Source of the DNA: Zygnema cylindricum
Taxonomy: Eukaryota; Streptophyta; Zygnematophyceae; Zygnematales; Zygnemataceae
NCBI GenBank assembly: GCA_037447655.1
Contig: JBBHKE010001216.1
Span: 1 to 60,029, forward strand
Direction: 5' to 3'
DNA: 60,029 bases
A program made the translations under genes and the position numbers. Position 1 is the first letter of the stretch; each line of letters opens with the position of its first letter. Below the pieces are notes generated by a model. That model had not been told where the DNA came from. It saw nothing but the letters and a program-made list of their open reading frames with translations, and ran no database searches. Positions 47,001 to 54,030 of this stretch are shown in pieces.

Positions 47001-48886
47001 TCAAAGTGTTTTTTTTGGGTCGTTTTTTTTTTTAGCTGATTTTATGTTTTATTTCTATTCAAAATTTACTCCATATGAACTTACCTTCCCTCTCCCTGCC
47101 TTGTCCTCTCTTTCCCTCTCTTTCTCTCTCTCTTCCCCTCTCCTCTGCTCTTCCTCTCTATCTTCTTTTGTCCATTTGTCCCATCACAAAATCACATTAA
47201 AAAAATAAAAAATCATAGGTATGATCCTAGAATCTCACACCTGTGACACCTGTCACCTTCTGTGATGTGGCACGTGGCATCAGATGATTCGTTCGGCGGT
47301 TGCAAATATCGTTTATGAAGCCATGCCCAACCCGCAAGATCACAAGTGAGTGTTTTATACAAAACCCTCCTACCAAAATTGAAAGAAAAAAAGGCAAAAA
47401 AATCATCTAAAATTAAAAGAAAAAAATGTCAAGGTATTGAATTTTGGAAAACTGCCGAGATTCTACCAAAATGGGGTCGTATTGAAGGCTTCTAACCTGT
47501 AACTTTTTATACAGTATCGTGCACGATATCTATTTGATACATGATATGCAATATGCAGGCGGTTAAAATAGGACAGGAGCTACAGTACACTGGCCATTGT
47601 TATTAGAGTTAATCACTTTAACTCGAGTTAGTGTTTTTTTGACTAAAACTCATTTAGTGTTAGTAACACTAATTAGTTTATTTGGCCCATGTTGAGCCAC
47701 GTTGCAAAACATAATTTACTGTCGCTAATTCTTGTAAAGTGTTCATGCAAATTTTCGCTAACGCTAATAGCGATGGCCGGTTTACACCTGTGCCTTCCCG
47801 CTTTCAAAAAAACCTACCAAATTGAAAAAACATTCGACAAAATGTGTTCAGCCTAACGGGTACTGGAGAATATGGACAAAAATGCCAATCCTCCCAGTAA
47901 GGGCGGGACTACGGTTATTTGCCATTGATGTATTGCCATATTGATGGCAAAATTCTGATAATTATCATCGGTAATATTGGGGTGTCTGATAACTGATTTA
48001 TCGCCTTGATACGTGTTGAAATTTATCGTTAAAAAACGATTTTAATTTATCGTTAATTTTGTTAAAAAAAGCAACAACTACAAAATCAGCACAAATACAT
48101 GACCAAAATGTACATATTTCGAGTTTTTGGAAAGGTAAAGGTACTTTGTAGTGGGTAGAAAAGACAAATCTGGTTAACTCGCAAAATCAGGCCATGAGAT
48201 GTGTGAACGTAAAAACGTTTACCCACATTTGTCACCAACCACCAGATACAGTACTGTCAGTACCTTTTGTACTAAAGTCAACCACCAGATACGTTACGTC
48301 AATACCTTTTGTACTAAAGCCAACCACCAGATATGGTACCGTCAGTACCTTTTGTACTAAAGCGTTCAGAACCATATGTCAATTCTCGGAAACGATTGGT
48401 AAACAACGAGTATCATTGTAGCCAATTATTGATATGACGTGAATCCCTTGATGATACCCTCGAATCGTGGGTGTCCATAACCTCTGTAAAAACAAAACTG
48501 AGTAAATATGTAAAGGAGCTGTAAAAAGTGACCCTAGAAAATTTACCCTAAAGAAATAAAGAAGGGGGGGAGAAGAAATCTCTGGGAAATACCTAATAAG
48601 ACCCGTAAAAAAACTGTGCAATAATGTTAAAAAAACTCACATGATAACATGTTAAAGAAATAAGAAAGAAAATAAGGAAAGGAAGTAGAAAACTCCCCCA
48701 AAAAACTCTAAACAATTGGTATCCGTATAATTTAACGCACATAATTCACATGGTTAATTTAAAACAATTCTAAAGCCGTTAGAAAAACACACACCAATAA
48801 TGGAGGAAGTCGTTTTTTCTGTTTTTTCTGTTTGGTTTTTATGATACAGGGTTTCGGAGGATATTGGTGTCCAGCAAATTTTGTAA
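35034..48886 (+). CDS. PITHD1: PITH-domain protein (PITHD1 / At2g25950 type), 5' exon not found
   Basis: The PITH fold, shared with the C-terminus of thioredoxin-like 1, binds the proteasome; plant single-domain members are poorly characterised. Eight exons, all with AG/GT borders and matching phases: 35034-35114, 36925-36971, 38155-38232, 39028-39085, 39357-39406, 46715-46823, 47284-47345, 48850-48886. They read VRALNEAVEES and SWDDRL; LESNDDDPELIVFV; PFTCDVKI and VGGTDGTSPSQMRA; FINREDIDFSNVND; EWDLTENLNGELEYQTR; FPRFQGVANVTLHFP and GFKGEATK; NIVYEAMPNPQDHK; VSEDIGVQQIL, stop. This matches the plant family end to end, including NP-DHK near the C-terminus. Missing is the ~30-residue His-rich first exon. 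The fifth intron is 7308 bp because an LTR element sits in it; the second carries a TIR element. Confidence 0.94.
35330..35480. repeat. (TC)n and (TATATATG)n microsatellites in PITH intron
   Basis: TCTC dinucleotides at about 35331-35353 and TATATATGTATATATATG at about 35440-35478. The rest of 35115-36924 is intron with no gene seen. Confidence 0.85.
37150..37825. mobile_element. Non-autonomous TIR element in the PITH intron (~676 bp)
   Basis: The left end TTTAGGGTATGGTTACATCA and the right end, TGATGTAACCATGCCCTTAA, are near-perfect inverted repeats (one mismatch and one indel over ~21 bases). The interior is CGTAC/GTACTT-rich and has no transposase. A partial extra end (GATGTAACCGAGGCCCCTGT) lies near 37744. 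I could not identify a target duplication. Confidence 0.72.
37357..37401. repeat. Perfect 21-bp inverted repeat with 3-base loop
   Basis: Arm 37357-37377 (CTGTATTGGTGAACCCACCT, then C) and arm 37381-37401 are exact reverse complements around GCG. It lies inside the TIR element. It could extrude as a cruciform or form an RNA hairpin in the unspliced PITH transcript. Confidence 0.92.
37826..39027. other. Intronic sequence of the PITH gene
   Basis: Apart from the exon at 38155-38232, this is T-rich intron. Bases 38290-38900 contain loosely repeated AAATTTGACATT and TTTTAAGC-type words. No other feature. Confidence 0.6.
39817..40389 (+). repeat. 5' LTR (573 bp)
   Basis: Begins TGTTGATTTTAGGGGCGATT and ends CGACGCATCA, directly before the primer site. 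It lacks a 21-base segment present in the right LTR after GTCAGTAC. The first ~400 bases are nearly identical to the right LTR; the last ~170 are clearly diverged. Confidence 0.9.
40221..40251 (+). repeat. Perfect hairpin in the 5' LTR
   Basis: GGGAGGGATATTTG, loop TAG, CAAATATCCCTCCC: 14-base perfect arms. The corresponding place in the right LTR (about 45165-45195) does not pair well. This is also where the two LTRs start to diverge. Confidence 0.9.
40390..40402 (+). promoter_or_regulatory. Primer binding site, half-tRNA(iMet) type
   Basis: GGTTATGGGCCCA follows the CA end of the 5' LTR without a gap. From memory of the tRNA, this complements the anticodon stem-loop of eukaryotic initiator tRNA-Met, the priming used by Drosophila copia and some algal/animal copia lineages, instead of the TGGTATCAGAGC site typical of land-plant copia elements. 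Confidence 0.85.
40403..40920 (+). pseudogene. copia gag remnant, interrupted by one stop
   Basis: The frame includes MAESTRLLRRLSHTPYDETM, then ISQYSENLAMV, then ISMFLMSLPHRFKPVLTSLE, stop TAA at 40841-40843, then EELKWEDVVKMLIDA in the same frame. The L.SLP..F..... pattern and the following EEL...V..L match copia Gag (UBN2-type). No CCHC zinc knuckle follows. The start codon is uncertain; ATGs at 40548 and 40629 are candidates. Confidence 0.72.
40850..43811 (+). CDS. Hydrophilic open frames inside the LTR element, function unknown
   Basis: Three successive + frames, 40850-42019 (389 codons, continuing from gag), 42046-42513 (155) and 42567-43811 (414), fill the interior in three different phases. 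All are rich in Lys, Glu, Arg, Ser and Thr, poor in hydrophobic residues, and contain no motif I know. The third includes PSAKQVQMERP and a KRKQREEKR basic end. The segment is richer in GC and purines than the flanking intron. It may be a decayed or captured spacer of a LARD-like element rather than protein-coding; real coding use is doubtful. Confidence 0.4.
43663..44916 (+). CDS. Open frame running into the 3' LTR, function unknown
   Basis: A 417-codon frame overlapping the end of the previous one, continuing through the purine tract into the right LTR. It starts basic (KGRKRGVVASAKKLKEKRKA) and then becomes ordinary in composition. I recognise no domain. Extension into an LTR makes an independent gene unlikely, but it is unusually long for chance. 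Confidence 0.3.
   Translation: MQIARNLIGGQAAASNGSKGRKRGVVASAKKLKEKRKARKKTLRGKRELREEERGEQTADRENCEIYTYLGKVGISTCDANSKDNFVPTECTFPKSRRRRTIEIQPSVTTLDLILSTPQNTKKSRSNEISPYAPPETHTTSRHQNLSFVGDGILGDKSYVKCRIGDSHATLQSAIAIHTIVPKSRNSERRSISLTNFTQVHRNASTDEDHPELSTVEDHPVGDVRGTFEETLKPMPKLSIPRSWKFTKPEINGYGSLELTDEVDELHVFNHKGITSDSNVYMKKLVSMRRNNFTCESGRKFHTFRISRRTGSQFERTHGNFHWQGSVRLLYLRATSNRPKVISKRSFTRTHIAANSSGSVDFRGDFGQYRSRRFCVTDVTSLSNTICTDGRQYFNDVELYDTRSCSCNYSGSCDKHV
44729..44738 (+). promoter_or_regulatory. Polypurine tract
   Basis: CGAGTGGGAG lies directly before the TGTTG start of the right LTR. The other copia copy in the window has the analogous ATGGGAG before TGTTG at 32655. Confidence 0.75.
44739..45329 (+). 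repeat. 3' LTR (591 bp)
   Basis: Begins TGTTGATTTTAGGGGCGATT and ends GTCCAAAAACAACA, followed by the TAACT target duplication. It has an extra 21 bases (TTTAACGACGTGGAGCTGTA, then C) that the left LTR lacks. Confidence 0.93.
45620..46400. repeat. Dispersed repeat family (ATATCG / GGTACGCTAC), copy 1
   Basis: AT-rich DNA with repeated ACATCACGATATCATCATCA and ATCACAATATCGTCGTCAGT words (internal direct repeat about 45665-45720 and 45780-45835), then AGTACGGTACGCTACACTGT, ACCAAATGTTTGAC and AATTGCACGCG. Related segments occur at 49240-49600 and 53130-53600. It lies downstream of the LTR element in the same PITH intron. Confidence 0.65.
46401..46714. other. Intron end before PITH exon at 46715
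   Basis: T-rich sequence with no further feature; it ends in TTTTTCTTAAATAG. Confidence 0.7.
47346..48849. other. Last PITH intron
   Basis: 1.5 kb joining CACAA at 47345 to the final short exon at 48850. It contains dispersed TATCG-rich words near 47940-48060 and a 43-base triplicate at 48237-48363. The final exon was accepted because AA plus G restores Lys in NPQDHK and the frame ends 12 codons later, as in plant homologues. Confidence 0.7.
48237..48363. repeat. 42/43-bp tandem repeat, three copies
   Basis: AACCACCAGATACAGTACTG, then TCAGTACCTTTTGTACTAAAG, recurs at 48237, 48280 and 48322 with few changes. Confidence 0.9.
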
Positions 48887-49239
48887 ATTCTTTCTTTCCG
48901 CAATTTTAAAACCATTTCGAGATGTCTAGAATGACAGTTTTTTTTTTTTTTTTGGCTGTCTTTCGGTAAAATAAGGTGTTGTTGTTTTTGTTTGCCAATA
49001 ATTTGAAGCTGTGTGAAGGAGCTCTTTGTAAATTTGATCCTTTTTTGAGTGACTTCATTGTATATTTTAAATTTTACACGGTTTCACTAAAACAGAAAAA
49101 TGTTTCCTTAAACTAGGTATGATGACTTTTTTGTTTTCTGTAAGACAAATTAAAGTAAGAGATCGAATTTAAAGAGGAGAAGTACAACCTGAGAGATAAA
49201 CGATGCTGGAAATGTCGAAATTAGGATTGTATAATGAGC

Positions 49240-49600
49240 AAGTTTTACCGATAATTGATATTTACGTTTTTGGGTGTTTGGATAATTGATATATTGAGTC
49301 GATATACTGTATTGCCAAAAGTTGAAACATAAATGATATCGATATTGCGATATCATAGATATCTGTACAATTATTTCCTTATTATCAAACGCCTGTTTTG
49401 TGAGACGTGGCTGGAAAAAGTTTCTCAAGTGGTACGCTACGCTACTGTTCGGTACCATAATGAATTTGTACCAAATGTTCGATTCCATCCCTCGATAACT
49501 GCTCGTATGATTTCTGACCAATTAAATGCTTGGTCGAGATCTGGTATGTTTTTCTTCATAGAGATGTACGTGTGGTGTACTAAATGGTTACTTGACAATT
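49240..49600. repeat. Dispersed repeat family, copy 2
   Basis: Contains GGTACGCTACGCTACTGTTC, GGTACCATAATGAATTTGTA and CCAAATGTTCGA, then ATTTCTGACCAATTAAATGC, in the same order as comparable words at 45870-45990 and 53255-53410. Confidence 0.65.
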
Positions 49601-49622
49601 GATGCTACATTAGTCGTTATTA

Positions 49623-49799
49623 GTGTTGAAGTATTTTTTGCCACTTAAAACATCTTGTCTCTGTGCATATGTGGGATTGTCAATCAAAGACCGCCAATAG
49701 GAAGGTGAGAACCTTACCTTCCAAATAGTAACCATCAGATTGACAATCCGACAAGTGTGCGCGAAGAAGAGTTGTCCCAAGTGGCAAAAAAGCTTTAAC
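49623..49799. mobile_element. MITE copy D
   Basis: The left arm has GTGTTGAAGTATTTTTTGCC, then ACTTAAAACATCTTGTCTCTG; the right arm has GAAGAAGAGTTGTCCCAAGT, then GGCAAAAAAGCTTTAAC. It shares with copy A the central words CCTTCC and the CCGACAAGTGTG segment seen in copies B and C. TA precedes the left end. Confidence 0.72.
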
Positions 49800-50189
49800 T
49801 CATCGATTAGTGGTATAGTTATCACAACATCGATATTCAACGGCGTACAACATCTATTGAATTTTCAAGGTCAGGGTCGCTATAAGTACTAGTATTGCTA
49901 TAACCTGGAATTTTGTTCAATACACCGCCAGCAAAGCTATGTCGCACCAGTCTGTAGCCATGAATTAAGACAAAAAACATTCTTCGAAGACTGACTACGA
50001 ACAACAATAAAGAGAAGACAGTCGAATAGAATGGCAACTCATCTATGCCAGGCCTTCTAATTGAGTCAAAAGGTGTTTCATCCGAGGTAATGAAGAAGTT
50101 TTCAGCCAAAAACTTACCTCCCATGCATTGCGATTGGCTTTTCCATTAAGTTTATTATGGTGATAATTCTTGTTAATTATGAGGATGAC

Positions 50190-50848
50190 AAGCCCCAACT
50201 TGATCAAAAAGTGTGATGGTAACCCAATTGAGTCCATGGGAACAAAACGTGGCTACAATGCTAAAATTGGAAAACTACATGTGGAGGGAAGCAAACAGAA
50301 AAGATAGGCAAGGCAAAAGCGACGAACACACAAATAGACAGGTAAAACAAAGACACCGGAAGAAGCAACAACCACAAAGAAAAGAACAGAAAGAGTGCTT
50401 GAGCCCGAAATGACAAAACCAAACCCCAACATAACTGAAAATCTACGAAAAGCTACCTCGTAAGTCCCCGAATCCCGGAGGATCAAGAGGAGGGAGTTCG
50501 AGAACACATCGACGATCCATAACTGCAATAGACGATCGAAGGAGGATAGAAGCTTGCACTCGTTGTAGGGCCACAGATAAACATTGACGATAGAAAGAAG
50601 TAATGACTGAAACAGAAGGGCTTCCAGGTCCGTCGCCGGCCACAAGTACTGAGAAACTCGTCCAAAGCCACACCCAAACAACCAAATATCTCAACTGCTA
50701 TCGGAATGAAGCCATCCATGGCATCGCAGTGGGCATAATCTCGCTCCTTCCTAGCCGCGTCACGAGCAGCCACACCAACATGTCGAGCTGCTTGACTGAC
50801 GGCTGTATTCTAGGTAGGGTTTGCCAAAACAATGTACATATATATTAA
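50190..50848 (-). pseudogene. Non-LTR (LINE) retrotransposon 3' end remnant
   Basis: Read on -: QAARHVGVAARDAARKERDY, then AHCDAMDGFIPIAVEIFGCL, then LDEFLS, resembling the conserved end of plant/algal LINE ORF2 proteins (Ala/Arg-Lys-rich stretch, then DFxPxAxExxGxLG). Further along, a different frame gives FYRQCLSVALQRVQASILLR, also typical of that end, so at least one frameshift lies between. The 3' tail continues to about 50190. Confidence 0.6.
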
Positions 50849-51519
50849 TTACGTTTGTATTTTTTTTCAAATACAACAAAAAATCGATGTTTGTTATGAT
50901 TCAATTAGAATAAAAGTGATGATTGCTTGTTCAATCTGTTATTTTTTTCGTCTCTCTGTTTGTATCTCTCTTTTTTCTCTGTATTTATCCCACTTTCTTA
51001 CTCTGTCTTTTCTTTTGTCACTCTCACTTAGTCACCCGAAAACTACTCTATTGCTTTATAATGTTTTGACAATTTCTAAAGAGAGGAGAGAGGGAGGGAG
51101 AGGGAGAGGGAGAGGGGAAGGGAGACGGGATTCGTTGCATACTTGAATTCAACATCAATTCGGATTTTGATGCTTTTTCGGATTTATTCAATTTTACGAT
51201 TTTGTTTTACTTTATTTATTCATTTTTTTAATTTTTTTTCCGATTATGATCAAGATTTTATGTTGGATTCCAACTTTCTTTTAAATTTAGATTGAGTTGT
51301 GTTGGATTCTTAATGTCATTTTAAATCGTATTAAAAAAAAAAAAAAAAAAACAGATTGAATGTTTTGTCTTTTTAAATTCAAGATTAAATTTAGATGTTA
51401 ATTTCAGAAACATATTTTGCTTTACATTCAAATTTAAATTCTTAATAAAAGAAAATTACGTCTAAATTTTCAGATAAATGTTTCTATTTTCACCATCTGA
51501 TGAAAAAAAAAGGGGGGCA

Positions 51520-51770
51520 GGATAAATTAAAAAGCACGATGGTAAACCATCTGAGTCCTGGGATACAAAAGGGGTGGCATGGCCGAAACTGAAAAACTAC
51601 CAGCAGGGGAATAAAATAACAGGAACACAAAAACAAAAAGAAAACAACATCAAGGAAAATAAAAGCACCCAAACTCAAAATGAAAAGCACGGCAACTGAC
51701 AAAACCAAAACTACAACCCCAACCCCAACCCAATCATTTGGCTAGGAAAAGCAACCCCGTATCTGATGTG
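51520..51770 (-). mobile_element. Second LINE-tail-like fragment
   Basis: GATGGTAAACCATCTGAGTC, then CTGGGATACAAAAG and GAAACTGAAAAACTACCAGC, parallels GATGGTAACCCAATTGAGTC and GGAAAACTACATG at 50213-50285. Only the 3'-tail part is present. Confidence 0.5.
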
Positions 51771-51889
51771 ATATGTATAATATTTGTAATAGCAATTTAC
51801 CGAATGAATACATTCGAATCCTTGAAATTATTTTACAACAATTTCTCTCCCTCCACCCCTTTTCCCATCTCTTACTCCATACGCAAAAA

Positions 51890-52760
51890 CGAAAGTATAA
51901 CTGAAAACTGAATTTGAAACTGAAACTCGAACTCAGATTCGAATTGAAAAGGAAATTGGAACCGAAAATTGGACAAGAACCGAAACCGGAAACTGAAACT
52001 TGAGGCTGAGAACAAAAAAATATATATATAAATTGAAACCAAAAATAGGAAACTGAGAAATCGGAATTGAAACCGCAAACTGCTTTTCTTTTCTTTTCTT
52101 TTTTCTCTCTCTTTTTGGTTCTGTTTTTTTTCTCTTATTCTTTTCTTTTTTTGGCATATTTATCCAGATCTCTTTCTCAAATATCCCGTGAATCCGGAAT
52201 GCTTAGAATTGTAATTGAATGTTGTGGAGGTCATATTTTTGTAAAATTAGGCATTACCAGTTCCGAATTGGAGCTGAAATTCAGATTCGGGGTTTGGATT
52301 CGATTTGAGTTTCAATTTTCAGATTCTAATTTGGATCTGAATTTAGGTTCCAGTTCGGATTTGGTTTAAATTCGAATTTGATTTTTGGTTCGAATTTGGA
52401 TTTTGATTTAATAATTTGCATTTTGACTAAGGTTCGTATTTGGATTTTGATTTGAATCCTAATTTGGACATATATTTGGAGCCAAACCACGATTCAAATT
52501 TGGATTTCATTTTGATTCATTTTTATTCAAACTTATTCAATTTTAATTTTGGTTTAGTTCAAAGTTTTATCTTAGATCCCATTTTTTTTTTAATTTGAAT
52601 TTGGATTGTGTTTGGATCCCCAGTATCACTTTGAATCGAATTAAACTCTTGTACTTTTTAGATTTGAAGTTAAATTCAAATGTTAGCTTCAATTTAGAAT
52701 TAGATTTCTATTTAAACTAAAATTACAAGCTTACATCGAAATTAAATTCAGAACATCTGA
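51890..52760. repeat. Degenerate foldback array of GAAACTGAAA / TTTCAGATTCG words
   Basis: 51890-52080 on + is built of GAAACTGAAAC, GAACTCAGATTCGAATTG and GAAACCGGAAAC words. 52255-52700 is built of roughly complementary words (TTCAGATTCGGGGTTTGGAT, TTCGAATTTGGATTTTGATT). A T-rich section separates them. Each side is a short-period diverged tandem array, in opposite orientation. Confidence 0.6.
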
Positions 52761-52913
52761 TTTAACATGTATAAAATTGTTAAGGAAATTTACCGAGCTA
52801 ATAAACAACACATCAGCAATAATCACAAAACACAAGCGTTTTCATTGTCTCCTACTTTTCTCTTTCAAAATTTCAATTGTTTCCATTAACCACGTTTCTT
52901 CTAAGCCACTCTC

Positions 52914-53998
52914 TTAGCCATTCTCTGCTTTGTCATATGCATTGGACTTGTGCTTTGGAGTAAAATGGAAATTCGAAGGAGGTGGCCCTAACAACATTTC
53001 ACTTATTCGGACCTGTAGCCCAACACATTCCCAAAAGAAGAAGAATAGTAAAGAAGAATAGTAAACCTTGGTGTTGTATATCACGCAGGCCTTCACAATA
53101 ATCGAAATGTACTTTTTTAAAGGTCTCAATAAACAATACATATATTCGATGATTAAAATTGCCAATTCGGCATATTTACCAATAACCGGTACTATTCAAT
53201 TACGTGCCATTCCAACATTTTTGGTTCCAAAGCCGTCGAGGTTTAATTTTTTTTCCAGTACGGTACCGTCATGTACTTACCATGCCTATAATGAAATATT
53301 CTGAAAATTTATTAAAATTATGTATATAACTGTACCAACTGTTTAACATTGGACCTTCATTGTCATATTTCCATGTGCTCTAAATTGTCGGCAAATCAGG
53401 TGCTCGGTCAAGATTTGGCAAAATATATTCTTCTGTCGTCTGTTTAGACATACATACTAAGTACCGTATGACGTTTATCAGTTAGTTATCACCATTTTCG
53501 TGATATCGATATTGATCAGCAAACTTGATCATAAATCCGGTGTAGGGATATTACAACATATTGATTGCGCGATATCTTGACCGTAATATACACCATTCAT
53601 AAGTCACTACTTGTTTGCCAAACCATAAAACCGCATTGTTCGAAAGAGACATGGGCAACCAAATGTCAACATAAAAGTAACAAGAAAGTATTACCACAAT
53701 ATAACCCACTTAAGTGTTAGAGAACAAGAACGAGAGGGGGAGGGGAAGGGGGGGGGGGGGGGGGGGAGGGAGAGGGAGATGAATGGGAACACACCCAATC
53801 AGCTGCACTGTCTGAGGCAAGGAGCGTTTCTAAATCCGAGCGACCACAAAAGAGGAGGTCTCCAATTGAGCTTTTGGGGAACGACCTCCAAAACCCCAAC
53901 AGGAATATAGCGATGGAGGTAACTGAGCCACTCTAAGAGAAAATGACGAGTCGTTTCGACACCTATGAAGAAAAAAAAAGAAAGAAAGAAAGTAAGAA

Positions 53999-54030
<32 letters not shown>

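Larger units (their letters stand above)
48887..52913. other. Convergent intergenic region between PITH and Dus3 genes
   Basis: A 4-kb region between two gene 3' ends. It holds a dispersed repeat copy (49240-49600), a MITE (49623-49799), two LINE-tail-like segments (50190-50848 and 51520-51770), a GA tract at 51075-51125 and a diverged foldback array (51890-52760). No host gene was seen. Confidence 0.7.
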
